64,000 bases of DNA from Burkholderia paludis (GCF_000732615.1 NZ_JPGL01000013.1:1-64000), one strand, 5' to 3'. Numbered from the stretch's first letter, positions 19,371 through 27,780 are shown. Program-made: numbers and translations. The notes: generated from the letters alone by a model not told the origin.

Positions 19371-20405
19371 ATGGAGTTGCAACAGAAATCGGTATCCGTC
19401 CGGATCTACCGCTGGCTGTGCGAAGACACGCGCGCGAACGGCGTCGATCCCGCGCCGCTTTATGCGGCGCTCGGCATCGGCCCCGCCGAGCTCGCCGACG
19501 ACACGCGCCGCATCGCGGGCGACCGGCATGTCGCCGCGATGCGGCTGACGCACGACTGGCCGCTGTCATGGCACCGGCCGCCGCCGCAGGTCGCGCCGTG
19601 GCTCGTGCCGTTCCCGGAGCTCGCGGGCATCACATGCAACGCGGCGACACTGCGCGACGCCCTGCACGGCTACTTGCGCTATCGCGAGCTGATCGGCAAC
19701 GTCGACTGGCTCTTCGCGCACGAGAACGGCGACGCGATCGCGCTCGAATACGTGAACGAAGGGGACGGCCGGCACGCCGGCAGCGCATTCGCGAACCTCG
19801 CGATCCTCGCGGCGCTCGCGCGTCTGTACGATCCGCACGTGCGTGTCGCCGACGCCGCCTTCGCCGGCCGCGCGTTCGCGCCCGCTGCCGCGCTGCGCGA
19901 CACGCTCGACGCGCCGGTGTCGTTCGACGCCGCGCACAACCGCCTCGTGCTGCGCTCCGCACACTTCGACACGCCGTTCGAGCGCTACAACGCGCCGCTC
20001 GCCGGGATCCAGCGTCATGCGGCCGACACGGCGCGCGAACGCGTGCGCGCACGCTCGACGTTCGGCTCGTCGGTCGAGCAATGCGTACGCGACTGGCTGC
20101 GCACGTCCGACGACGTCGACGCGCCGACCGATACGCTGATGCAGCACGTCTGCACGCGTTTCGCGATGTCGCGCTGGACGCTGCGCCGGCGGCTGCATCG
20201 CGAAGCGGTCGGCTTTCACGCGCTCGTCGCACAGGCGCGGCTCGGCGAAGCGCGCGACCTGCTGCTCAATACGCAATTGCCGATCGGCGAGATCGGCGTG
20301 CGGGTCGGCTTCCGTTCGACGAGCGCGTTCACGCGCTTCTTCACGCGCGAACTCGGCGCGGCGCCGAGCCGCTTCCGCGACGGCCACGGCGACCGATGGC
20401 GTTGA
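19371..20405 (+). CDS. AraC-family regulator with Arabinose_bd-type N-terminal domain
   Basis: A 344-residue regulator. The N-terminal two-thirds fits the OruR/ArgR2-like 'arabinose-binding' domain of AraC relatives (RDALHGYLRYRELIGN, then VRVADAAFAGRAFAP). The C-terminal 100 residues carry the double helix-turn-helix (MQHVCTRFAMSRWTLRRRLHREAVGF and LPIGEIGVRVGFRSTSAFTRFFTRELG). AGGGGG precedes the ATG at 19371. It is divergent from the GH3 beta-glucosidase gene with 151 bp between them, so that gene is its likeliest target. The inducer is unknown. Confidence 0.92.
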   Translation: MELQQKSVSVRIYRWLCEDTRANGVDPAPLYAALGIGPAELADDTRRIAGDRHVAAMRLTHDWPLSWHRPPPQVAPWLVPFPELAGITCNAATLRDALHGYLRYRELIGNVDWLFAHENGDAIALEYVNEGDGRHAGSAFANLAILAALARLYDPHVRVADAAFAGRAFAPAAALRDTLDAPVSFDAAHNRLVLRSAHFDTPFERYNAPLAGIQRHAADTARERVRARSTFGSSVEQCVRDWLRTSDDVDAPTDTLMQHVCTRFAMSRWTLRRRLHREAVGFHALVAQARLGEARDLLLNTQLPIGEIGVRVGFRSTSAFTRFFTRELGAAPSRFRDGHGDRWR

Positions 20406-20454
20406 GCCGCGTTTTTTCTGAGACACTGACGGCTTCGCATCCCGCCGCCCTGCC

Positions 20455-21294
20455 ATGTCCTGGTTTCTGTATCTGATCGAATGCGCCGACGACAGCGTCT
20501 ACACCGGCATCACGACCGACGTTGCCGCGCGCTTCGACGAACATGCGTCGGGCAAGGGCGCGCGCTACACCCGCTCGCGCAAGCCGCGCGCGGTGCTCGC
20601 GTCGTTTCCGCTGCCCGACCGGTCGAGCGCGTCGCGCGCCGAATACTGGGTGAAACGGCTCACGCCCGCGCAAAAGCGTGAGCTGGCAGCCGGGTTGCGA
20701 ACGCTGAAGTCGGTGCTGCCAGCCGAGGCGGACATCGATGCGAGCGGCGACGCGGCGGGCTCGACGGCCGACGTACGCGGGCGGAAGAAGGCGAAGGCAG
20801 CGAAAGCCGGTCGCGCGACGACGTCAGCTGATGCGGAACAGGTCGCAAAGCAGGCCGACCGGACAGGCAAGGCCGATCATGCGGGGAAGGCCGGCAAGGG
20901 CACGAAGTCTGCGAAGTCCTTAAAGACCACAAAGGCCGCGAAGGGCGGAACGGCACGCGACGCAACCCGGGCCGAGCCGGTCGCGGAGCGCGCGAAGGCC
21001 GATAGCGCCGCAGCGGCGAAAAAGACCGCGTCGCGTCGCTCGCGGCCCGATGGCGACGTGCCGGCCCCCGCTCCTTCGCCGAGAAAGAAAAAACCGGCCG
21101 CCGCCGGCAAGCCCGTCGCGAACAACCGCGAGGACGGCGCTCCCGCACCGGCCCGCCGCCGGCCGTCGGCCGCACAAGGCGCGTCCGATACGCCCCGCCG
21201 CGCGAAGGACGCGACGGACCTCGCCGCCGCGCCCGCCGCCAGGACATCGCGCAGGAAAACCCCGCGCGCAAAACAAAACCGCGCGGCCTCCTGA
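20455..21294 (+). CDS. GIY-YIG domain protein with long basic Ala/Lys tail
   Basis: A 279-residue protein. Residues 1-85 form a UPF0213-type GIY-YIG nuclease-like domain (WFLYLIECADDSVYTGITTD, RFDEH, KGARYTRSRKP, SRAEYWVKRLT). Family members are usually about 90-110 residues. Here about 190 more residues follow, almost entirely Ala, Lys, Arg, Pro, Gly and Ser with many AAK/KAAK motifs, resembling histone H1-like tails. This tail should be disordered and could bind nucleic acid. The 3' end overlaps a terminator hairpin serving ppa on the other strand. Confidence 0.88.
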   Translation: MSWFLYLIECADDSVYTGITTDVAARFDEHASGKGARYTRSRKPRAVLASFPLPDRSSASRAEYWVKRLTPAQKRELAAGLRTLKSVLPAEADIDASGDAAGSTADVRGRKKAKAAKAGRATTSADAEQVAKQADRTGKADHAGKAGKGTKSAKSLKTTKAAKGGTARDATRAEPVAERAKADSAAAAKKTASRRSRPDGDVPAPAPSPRKKKPAAAGKPVANNREDGAPAPARRRPSAAQGASDTPRRAKDATDLAAAPAARTSRRKTPRAKQNRAAS

Positions 21295-21311
21295 GGAGAC
21301 TCGCGCGGTTG
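21275..21311 (-). terminator. Rho-independent terminator for ppa
   Basis: Read on the minus strand, AACCGCGCGAG pairs with CCGCGCGGTT and is followed by TTGTTTTG. The hairpin lies downstream of the ppa stop and covers the last codons and stop of the convergent GIY-YIG gene. Confidence 0.7.
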
Positions 21312-21348
21312 GCGGGTCACGCGAACCGGCCGGCGGCCGGTGCGCCGC

Positions 21349-21876
21349 TTACTTCTTGTAGTTCGCGGCGCCGTCGGTGATTTCCTTGTGCGCGGCGTCG
21401 ATGCCGGCCCAGCCCTCGACCTTCACCCACTTGCCCTTCTCGAGCGCCTTGTATTGCTCGAAGAAGTGCTTGATCTGATCCTTCAGGTACTCGGGCACGT
21501 CGTCGATCGACTTCAGGTTCGCCGTCATCGGGCAGACCTTGTCGTGCGGCACCGCGACCAGCTTCGCGTCGACGCCCGACTCGTCGGTCATCTGCAGCAT
21601 GCCGAGCACGCGCGAACGCACGATCGAGCCGGCCAGCAGCGGGAACGGCGTGATCACCAGCACGTCGACCGGATCGCCGTCGCCCGACAGCGTCTGCGGG
21701 ATGTAGCCGTAGTTCACCGGATAGCGCATGCCCGTGCCGATGAAGCGGTCGACGACGAGGAGGCCCAGTTCCTTGTCCGCCTCGTACTTCACCGGATCGC
21801 TTTGCGCGGGAATCTCGATGATCACGTTGAAATCTTGCGGCAGGTCCTTGCCGGCCGGAACATGATTGAAGCTCAT
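21349..21876 (-). CDS. ppa: Inorganic pyrophosphatase
   Basis: A 175-residue family I soluble pyrophosphatase that hydrolyses PPi to two phosphates with Mg2+. The family signature [10 protein letters not shown] (metal-binding Asp residues) is intact, as are [27 protein letters not shown] and the C-terminal KWVKVEGW. Length fits bacterial hexameric enzymes. The start is the ATG at 21876 ([13 protein letters not shown]); the longer open frame is 5' noise. It is monocistronic. Confidence 0.97.
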   Translation of the reverse strand: MSFNHVPAGKDLPQDFNVIIEIPAQSDPVKYEADKELGLLVVDRFIGTGMRYPVNYGYIPQTLSGDGDPVDVLVITPFPLLAGSIVRSRVLGMLQMTDESGVDAKLVAVPHDKVCPMTANLKSIDDVPEYLKDQIKHFFEQYKALEKGKWVKVEGWAGIDAAHKEITDGAANYKK

Positions 21877-21961
21877 GAGCACTCTCTGTAGGTCGATGGG
21901 AATTCGGGACAGGGCGCCGCGGCCGATGCACCGCCGCGAGCGTCCCCCAAGGGAATACGCC

Positions 21962-21967
21962 ATTATA
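21962..21967 (-). promoter_or_regulatory. Perfect -10 element (TATAAT) for ppa
   Basis: Read on the minus strand, 21967-21962 is TATAAT, 85 nt before the ppa ATG. No good -35 hexamer is seen at the usual distance. Confidence 0.5.
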
Positions 21968-22072
21968 GCCAATCGACCGGTGGCGTCCGGATGACGATCG
22001 GCGCGATAATCGCTCCGGATGCCCGGCCGTCGAACCACCGGCGGCACCGTACGGGGCCGGCGGCGTTCGACC

Positions 22073-22151
22073 GCGAAGCATGGAACCCGAGCAGGCGCTG
22101 AAGAGCTGACCCGGGTCGTCCGCAAAGCATGGGGCCCTGGCAGGCGCTAAC
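22073..22151. repeat. Imperfect 30-bp direct repeat before the ALDH gene
   Basis: Two copies, 22073-22102 and 22122-22151, share AAGCATGG, CCC and GCAGGCGCT and match at 23 of 30 positions by my alignment, with a 49-bp period. They lie between the ppa promoter and the aldehyde dehydrogenase ribosome site and could be tandem regulator sites. Confidence 0.5.
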
Positions 22152-22179
22152 GCGCCAACTCGAGTCGACAGGAGCAAGC

Positions 22180-23619
22180 ATGGAAGAGGCGAAGCACTTC
22201 ATCGCGGGCGAATGGACGTTGCCCGCGCAACTGGAAACCATCGCGGTCATCGATCCGTCCGACGGCCAGCCGTTCGCCACGATCGCGCGCGGCACGGCTC
22301 CCGACATCGAGCGCGCAGTCGCCGCGGCCCGCGACGCGTTCGCGGGCGCATGGGGCGCCGCAAGCGCCGCCGAACGCGGCCGCGTGCTGATGCGGCTGTC
22401 GGCGCGCGTGACCGATTCCCTCGCGGAGCTCGCCGCGATCGAGGCGCGCGACACCGGCAAGCCGCTGAAGCAGGCGCGCGCCGACGCCGCCGCGCTCGCG
22501 CGCTACTTCGAGTTCTATGCGGGCGCCGCCGACAAGCTGCACGGCGAAACCCTCCCCTACCAGGCCGGCTACACCGTGCTGACGGTGCGCGAACCGCATG
22601 GCGTCACGGGCCACATCGTGCCGTGGAACTACCCGATGCAGATCTTCGGGCGCAGCGTCGGCGCGGCGCTCGCGGCCGGCAACGCATGCGTCGTCAAGCC
22701 GGCCGAGGACGCGTGCCTGTCCGTGCTGCGGGTCGCCGAACTGGCCGCCGAGGCCGGGCTGCCGGCCGGCGCGCTCAATATCGTCACCGGCTACGGCCAT
22801 GAAGCCGGCGCCGCGCTCGCGCGCCATCCGGGCATCGACCACATCTCGTTCACCGGTTCACCGGCCACCGGCAAGCTCGTCTCGCAGATGGCGGCCGAGA
22901 ACCACGTGCCCGTCACACTCGAACTCGGCGGCAAGTCGCCGCAGATCGTGTTCGCCGACGCCGACCTCGAAGCGGCGCTGCCCGTGCTGGTGTCGGCGAT
23001 CGTGCAGAACGGCGGGCAGACCTGCTCCGCCGGCAGCCGCGTGCTGATCGAGCGCGCGGTGTACGAGCCGCTCGTCGAGCGTCTGGCTACCGCGTTCAAC
23101 GGCCTGCGCGTCGGCCCGAGCCGCGCCGACCTCGACTGCGGCCCACTGATCAACGCGAAGCAGCAGCAGCGCGTGTGGGATTTCCTGTCCGACGCGCAGC
23201 ACGACGGCATCCCGATGGCCGCGCACGGGCAGGTCGTCGCCGAGGCCCCGGAAAGCGGCTTCTACCAGGCGCCCTCGCTGTTGCGCGACGTGCCGCCGTC
23301 GCACCGGCTCGCGCAGGAGGAAGTGTTCGGCCCCGTGCTCGCCGCCATGCGTTTCGTCGACGAGGACGAAGCCGTCGCACTCGCGAACGGCACCCCTTAC
23401 GGCCTCGTCGCGGGCGTCTGGACGCGTGACGGCGCACGCCAGATGCGCCTCGCGCGGCGCCTGCGCGCAGGCCAGGTGTTCATCAACAACTACGGCGCGG
23501 GCGGCGGCGTCGAACTGCCGTTCGGCGGCGTCGGCCACTCGGGCCACGGCCGCGAGAAAGGCTTCGAGGCGCTGTACGGCTTCACCGCGCTGAAGACGAT
23601 CGCGATCCGGCACGGCTGA
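22180..23619 (+). CDS. NAD(P)-dependent aldehyde dehydrogenase
   Basis: A 479-residue ALDH-superfamily enzyme that oxidises an aldehyde to its acid. The catalytic Cys282 is in NGGQTCSAGSR and the general base Glu248 in VTLELGGKSP; the cofactor motif FTGSPATGKLV is present. I chose the ATG at 22180 (MEEAKHFIAGEW), preceded by AGGAG, over an ATG 51 nt upstream. It starts a plus-strand run with an SDR and an MFS transporter gene, so the three probably serve one catabolic pathway. The substrate cannot be read from sequence; the group includes betaine-aldehyde and related dehydrogenases. Confidence 0.92.
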   Translation: MEEAKHFIAGEWTLPAQLETIAVIDPSDGQPFATIARGTAPDIERAVAAARDAFAGAWGAASAAERGRVLMRLSARVTDSLAELAAIEARDTGKPLKQARADAAALARYFEFYAGAADKLHGETLPYQAGYTVLTVREPHGVTGHIVPWNYPMQIFGRSVGAALAAGNACVVKPAEDACLSVLRVAELAAEAGLPAGALNIVTGYGHEAGAALARHPGIDHISFTGSPATGKLVSQMAAENHVPVTLELGGKSPQIVFADADLEAALPVLVSAIVQNGGQTCSAGSRVLIERAVYEPLVERLATAFNGLRVGPSRADLDCGPLINAKQQQRVWDFLSDAQHDGIPMAAHGQVVAEAPESGFYQAPSLLRDVPPSHRLAQEEVFGPVLAAMRFVDEDEAVALANGTPYGLVAGVWTRDGARQMRLARRLRAGQVFINNYGAGGGVELPFGGVGHSGHGREKGFEALYGFTALKTIAIRHG

Positions 23620-23713
23620 ACACGCGGCAAACTGGGCAAGCGGCAAGCGGCCGAGCCTGACCGGCCGCGGGTCGAAGCACCACCACTCTCATATCCGGCA
23701 GAGGAGACACACC

Positions 23714-24472
23714 ATGCGGTTGAGCGGCAAGACGGCCATCGTCACGGGCGGCGGCTCGGGTTTCGGAGAAGGCATCGCGAAGACCTACGCGCGCGAAGGC
23801 GCGAACGTCGTCGTCAACGACCTGAACGGCGCGGCGGCCGAGCGCGTCGCGAGCGAGATCGCGCTCGCGGGCGGCAAGGCGATCGCGGTGGCCGGCGACG
23901 TCTCGCAGCAGGACGACTGGCGCGTACTGCTGCAGGCCGCACTCGAGGATTTCCACGCGGTGCACATCGTCGTGAACAACGCGGGCACCACGCACCGCAA
24001 CAAGCCCGTGCTCGACGTGACGGAAGCCGAGTTCGACCGCGTGTACGCGGTCAACATGAAGAGCCTGTTCTGGTGCGTGCAGACCTTCGTGCCGTACTTC
24101 CGCGCCCAGGGCGGCGGCGTGTTCGTCAACGTCGCGTCGACCGCCGGCGTGCGGCCGCGCCCGGGGCTCGTCTGGTACAACAGCACGAAGGGCGCGATGA
24201 TCACCGCGAGCAAGTCGCTCGCGGCCGAGCTCGGCGCCGACCGCATCCGCGTGAACTGCATCAATCCCGTGCTGGGCGAAACGGCGCTGATGACCGAGTT
24301 CATGGGCTGCGAGGACACGCCCGAGAACCGCCGCCGGTTCCTCGCGACGATCCCGCTCGGCCGCTTCTCGACGCCGCAGGACATCGCGAACGCGGCGCTT
24401 TACCTGGCGTCCGACGAGGCCGAGTTCATCACGGGCGTCTGCCTCGAAGTCGACGGCGGACGCTGCATCTAG
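23714..24472 (+). CDS. Short-chain dehydrogenase/reductase
   Basis: A 252-residue classical SDR oxidoreductase. The cofactor motif is TGGGSGFGEG, the structural motif NNAG is at about 92-95, and the catalytic Tyr155 and Lys159 are in YNSTK with the preceding Ser in VASTAG. It resembles the FabG/glucose-dehydrogenase-like group. GAGGAG precedes the ATG. The gap to the ALDH gene is 94 nt and to the MFS gene 80 nt. An alcohol-to-aldehyde/ketone step preceding or following the ALDH is plausible. Confidence 0.92.
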   Translation: MRLSGKTAIVTGGGSGFGEGIAKTYAREGANVVVNDLNGAAAERVASEIALAGGKAIAVAGDVSQQDDWRVLLQAALEDFHAVHIVVNNAGTTHRNKPVLDVTEAEFDRVYAVNMKSLFWCVQTFVPYFRAQGGGVFVNVASTAGVRPRPGLVWYNSTKGAMITASKSLAAELGADRIRVNCINPVLGETALMTEFMGCEDTPENRRRFLATIPLGRFSTPQDIANAALYLASDEAEFITGVCLEVDGGRCI

Positions 24473-24552
24473 TTGTACCGGGCCGTACCGGGCGGCACGC
24501 CGCCCCGCCTTGCTTCGCGCAAAATCAACGATAAACGAGGACAGGAGACAAC

Positions 24553-25857
24553 ATGGCAACATCGACGCAATCGCTGCCGGGCTCGTCCGGCGCATTCGAG
24601 GAAGCAACCTACCGCAAGGTGTCGTGGCGGCTCACGCCGCTCCTGCTGCTGTGCTACGTGGTCGCGTATCTCGACCGCGTGAACGTCGGGTTCGCGAAGC
24701 TGCAGATGGCGAGCGACCTGAACCTGAGCGACACCGTCTACGGGCTCGGCGCCGGGATCTTCTTCTTCGGCTATTTCCTGTTCGAAGTCCCGAGCAACAT
24801 CATCCTGCACAAGGTGGGCGCGCGCGTGTGGATCGCGCGGATCATGGCGACGTGGGGCGTGATCTCGATCCTGACGATGTTCGTCACGACGCCCGCGATG
24901 TTCTACGTGATGCGCTTCCTGCTCGGCGTCGCCGAAGCGGGTTTCTTCCCCGGCGTGATCCTCTACCTCACCTACTGGTATCCCGCGCACCGGCGCGGCC
25001 GGATGACGACGTTCTTCATGACGGCCGTCGCGTTGTCCGGCGTGATCGGCGGGCCGGTCTCGGGCTACATCCTGAAGACGTTCAACGGCGTGAGCGGCTG
25101 GCACGGCTGGCAATGGCTGTTCCTGCTCGAAGGCATTCCGTCGGTACTCGCCGGCGTGCTCGTGTTCTTCGCGCTCGACGAGCGGATCTCGAAGGCGAAG
25201 TGGCTGACCGACGACGAAAAGGCGCTGCTCACGCGCAACGTCGAAGCGGAGGAGGCAAGCAAGGAAGACCTGCCGCTCGGCACCGTGATGTCGAGCCCGC
25301 GCGTGTGGCTGATGGCGCTGATCTACTTCTCGTTCGTGATGGGGCTCTACGGCGTCGGCTTCTGGCTGCCGACGATCATCAAGGCCACCGGCGTGACCGA
25401 CACGTTCACGATCGGCCTGCTGTCGGCGATTCCGTATGCGGCCGCGGTCGTCGCGATGATCCTGATCGCGCGCAGCGCGGACAAGCGCCGCGAACGCCGC
25501 TGGCACGTCGCGATCCCGGCCGCGATCGGCGCGCTCGGGCTGGTGTTGTCGGTGATCTGGGCGCATCAGACCGCGCTGGCGATGCTCGGCCTCACGCTCG
25601 CGACGATCGGCATTCTGACGACGCTGCCGCTGTTCTGGAGCCTGCCGACCGCGTTTCTCGGCGGCACGGCGGCCGCGGCCGGCATCGCGATGATCAACTC
25701 GATCGGCAACCTCGCGGGCTTCCTGAGCCCGTACATGATGGGCTGGCTCAAGCAGGCGACGGGCGCCAACGATGCGGGCATGTACATGCTCGCCGCGTTC
25801 CTCGTGCTCGGCGGACTGCTCGCGCTGTCGGTGCCGAAGCGACTGGTCGACAGATGA
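24553..25857 (+). CDS. MFS transporter, anion:cation symporter (ACS) type
   Basis: A 434-residue 12-helix inner-membrane transporter. The N-terminus (WRLTPLLLLCYVVAYLDRVNVGFAKLQM) and VPSNIILHKVGARVWIARIM are hallmarks of the ACS group, which imports organic anions such as phthalate, tartrate, hexuronates or hydroxyphenylacetate. A cytoplasmic loop of about 55 residues divides helices 6 and 7. AGGAGA precedes the ATG. It ends the ALDH-SDR-MFS set and is followed by a terminator. An organic acid or sugar acid substrate is inferred. Confidence 0.92.
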   Translation: MATSTQSLPGSSGAFEEATYRKVSWRLTPLLLLCYVVAYLDRVNVGFAKLQMASDLNLSDTVYGLGAGIFFFGYFLFEVPSNIILHKVGARVWIARIMATWGVISILTMFVTTPAMFYVMRFLLGVAEAGFFPGVILYLTYWYPAHRRGRMTTFFMTAVALSGVIGGPVSGYILKTFNGVSGWHGWQWLFLLEGIPSVLAGVLVFFALDERISKAKWLTDDEKALLTRNVEAEEASKEDLPLGTVMSSPRVWLMALIYFSFVMGLYGVGFWLPTIIKATGVTDTFTIGLLSAIPYAAAVVAMILIARSADKRRERRWHVAIPAAIGALGLVLSVIWAHQTALAMLGLTLATIGILTTLPLFWSLPTAFLGGTAAAAGIAMINSIGNLAGFLSPYMMGWLKQATGANDAGMYMLAAFLVLGGLLALSVPKRLVDR

Positions 25858-25889
25858 CCCGGGGCGCATGAGCGCCCCTCCACCCGCAT

Positions 25890-25936
25890 AACGCCTCGCC
25901 GGCCGGAACCGCTCCGGTCGACGGGGCGTTTCTGTT
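25890..25936 (+). terminator. Terminator region after the MFS gene
   Basis: AACGCCTCG (25890-25898) pairs with CGGGGCGTT (25922-25930) with one wobble, enclosing an inner CCGG/CCGG stem, and is followed by TCTGTTTT. A separate 7-bp hairpin (GGGGCGC/GCGCCCC, 25861-25878) precedes it. Confidence 0.6.
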
Positions 25937-26016
25937 TTCACGCACACCGGCCCCGGACGAAGCGGGTTCGATATCTCGCCCGCGCGCACACCTCGATTCA
26001 CGTCGACCCCCCTAAA

Positions 26017-26045
26017 ATTCCCTTATTTATGGAACAATAGGGAAT
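26017..26045. promoter_or_regulatory. Inverted repeat in AT-rich promoter of the HTH/hydrolase unit
   Basis: ATTCCCT (26017-26023) and AGGGAAT (26039-26045) form a perfect 7-bp inverted repeat around an AT-rich core, ending 22 nt before the HTH gene ATG. This is an unusually AT-rich patch for the window and a good candidate for an autoregulatory operator overlapping the promoter. Confidence 0.55.
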
Positions 26046-26067
26046 ATCCGAACACCACCGATCGATC

Positions 26068-26481
26068 ATGTTCCGTACCGTCGACGAGTCCGCCGCACGC
26101 CTGCGCCTCCACCCGAAGACCGTCCTGCGCTTCATCCGCGAGGGCAAGCTGCGCGCGACGCGGGTCGGCCGCGCATACCGCATCCTCGACGCCGACCTCG
26201 CCGCGTTCGCGCCAACGACGCCCGCCGCGCCCATGCCGCGCGCGGTACGCGTCACCAGCATCGTCGACATTCCGGACGCGTCGCAGTCGCTGCATCAATA
26301 CCTGTCGCGGTCGCTGCACGCGATGGCGTCGGGCCGCGCGTCCTATGCCGAACCGGTGCGCATCGACGTCGCGTTCGATCCCGCCGCGAGCCAGGTCAAG
26401 ATCATCGTGGCGGCCACGCCCGCCGACACGGCCGCGCTGCTGTCGTCGCTCGAGGCGCTGCTGCGGCAAAACGCGACATGA
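26068..26481 (+). CDS. Excisionase/MerR-type HTH DNA-binding protein
   Basis: A 137-residue protein. Residues 1-50 form an HTH_17-like domain (VDESAARLRLHPKTVLRFIREGKLRATRVGRAYRILDADLAAF), the fold of excisionases and short MerR-type proteins. A Pro/Ala linker follows, then a C-terminal segment of about 80 residues with predicted alpha and beta elements (SLHQYLSRSLHAMASGRASY, VRIDVAFD, QVKIIVAATP), which I do not recognise and which may be a ligand or dimerisation domain. No phage genes are nearby, so a transcription factor is more likely than a recombination factor. Its stop overlaps the next start by 4 nt. Confidence 0.87.
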   Translation: MFRTVDESAARLRLHPKTVLRFIREGKLRATRVGRAYRILDADLAAFAPTTPAAPMPRAVRVTSIVDIPDASQSLHQYLSRSLHAMASGRASYAEPVRIDVAFDPAASQVKIIVAATPADTAALLSSLEALLRQNAT

Positions 26482-27704
26482 GCGCGATCTTCAGGTCGCC
26501 GCGCCATGCGCGCGCGATTCGCGCGGCCTACGAGGCCGCGCTGTCGCACTGGCCGGTCGGGCATCGGCGCATCACGGTGCAGACGCGTCACGGCGCCACG
26601 CACGTCGTCGCGTGCGGACCGGACGATGCACCGCCGGTCGTCCTGCTTCACGGCGCACAGACCACGGCGGCCAGCTGGCAGCACCATGCGGCCGAATGGT
26701 CGAAGCACTGCCGGCTTTACGCAATCGACGCGATCGGCGAGGCGGGACCCAGCGCGCCGGCACGGCCGCCGCTCGCGAGCGACGCTTACGCGCAGTGGCT
26801 CGACGACGTGCTCGACAGCCTGCAGGTGTCGCACGCCGCGTTCGTCGGCATCTCGTTGGGCGCGCGAACCGCACTCGATTTCGCGTTGCGGCGGCCGGCG
26901 CGCGTCACGCGGCTCGCATTGCTCTGTCCGTCGGGCATCGGCAGACAGAAGCCGCTTCTGTGGTGGGCGCTGCCGCTGCTGCTGCTCGGCGATATCGGGC
27001 GTGCCTGCGTGCGACGGCGCGTGCTCGGCCGTCTGCCGCCTGCGTCGACGCCGGCCGAACGCGACGCGATCGCGCTGATGCGCGCCGTCGATCGCGGCTG
27101 CCGGCCACGCCTCGAAGCGATTCCGCTGTTCACCGACGACGCGCTGCGCACGCTGTCCGCCCCCGCACTGGTCATCGTCGGCGGCCACGACGTCATGCTC
27201 GATTCGCGCGACACGCGCGATCGCCTCACGCGTCTCGTGCCGCACGCGCAGGTCCGGTTTCTTCCGGATCAATACCACTTCATCCGCGGGCAGCGCGACA
27301 TCGTGCTCGCGTTTCTCACGTCGACGAAGCCGCCCGCCATGCGCCACCGAATCGTCCAGGCCGCCGGCCGCCGCGTGCTGGTTCGCGATCCTGCCGCCGG
27401 CCTCGTACGGCACGAAAGCGATGCGCTCGACCTCGTCGCGCTCGCGCGCTCGCATGAAGCCGACTGGATCGCGATCGGCGCCGACGCGCTGCACGACGAC
27501 TTCTACCGGCTCGACAGCGGCCTGGCGGGCGCCGTGCTGCAGAAGCTCGCCAACTACGGCGTCCGGCTCGCCGTGGTCGGCAACGTCGAGCGCTGGCTCG
27601 CGCGCAGCGAAGCGCTGCGCGCGCTCGTGCGCGAGTCCAATCGCGGCCAGTCGGCATGGTTCGTCGCGAGCGAGGACGACCTGCTGCGCAGGCTCGGCGC
27701 ATAG
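26478..27704 (+). CDS. Alpha/beta hydrolase fused to a DUF4180-like domain
   Basis: A 408-residue soluble fusion. Residues about 30-285 are an alpha/beta hydrolase: oxyanion loop VVLLHGAQTTAASW, nucleophile elbow GISLGA, acid in VIVGGHDVML and His in DQYHFIRGQ. From about residue 287 a DUF4180-like domain follows (RIVQAAGRRVLVRD, ADWIAIGADALHDDFYRLDSGLAGAVLQKLANYGVRLAVVGNV, ESNRGQSAWFVASEDDL). DUF4180 proteins are normally separate, about 120 residues, and of unknown function. The ATGA overlap with the HTH gene means coupled translation. Substrate unknown; the pairing suggests a small-molecule response unit. Confidence 0.88.
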   Translation: MSAIFRSPRHARAIRAAYEAALSHWPVGHRRITVQTRHGATHVVACGPDDAPPVVLLHGAQTTAASWQHHAAEWSKHCRLYAIDAIGEAGPSAPARPPLASDAYAQWLDDVLDSLQVSHAAFVGISLGARTALDFALRRPARVTRLALLCPSGIGRQKPLLWWALPLLLLGDIGRACVRRRVLGRLPPASTPAERDAIALMRAVDRGCRPRLEAIPLFTDDALRTLSAPALVIVGGHDVMLDSRDTRDRLTRLVPHAQVRFLPDQYHFIRGQRDIVLAFLTSTKPPAMRHRIVQAAGRRVLVRDPAAGLVRHESDALDLVALARSHEADWIAIGADALHDDFYRLDSGLAGAVLQKLANYGVRLAVVGNVERWLARSEALRALVRESNRGQSAWFVASEDDLLRRLGA

Positions 27705-27721
27705 CGCGGCACGCGACGAAC

Positions 27722-27757
27722 AAAAAAATGCCCCGAAGGCCGCATGGCGTTCGGGGC
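27722..27757 (-). terminator. Rho-independent terminator of the hem operon
   Basis: On the minus strand GCCCCGAA (27757-27750) pairs with TTCGGGGC (27737-27730) and is followed by ATTTTTTTG. It lies 24 nt after the hemY stop. Confidence 0.87.
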
Positions 27758-27780
27758 AGGTTGCGCGATGTCGCGCGGCG

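Noticed and set aside
26068-26481. Phage excisionase and therefore a prophage or integrative element
   Set aside because: No integrase, attachment repeats, tRNA or phage genes flank it, and base composition matches the neighbourhood apart from a short AT-rich promoter.
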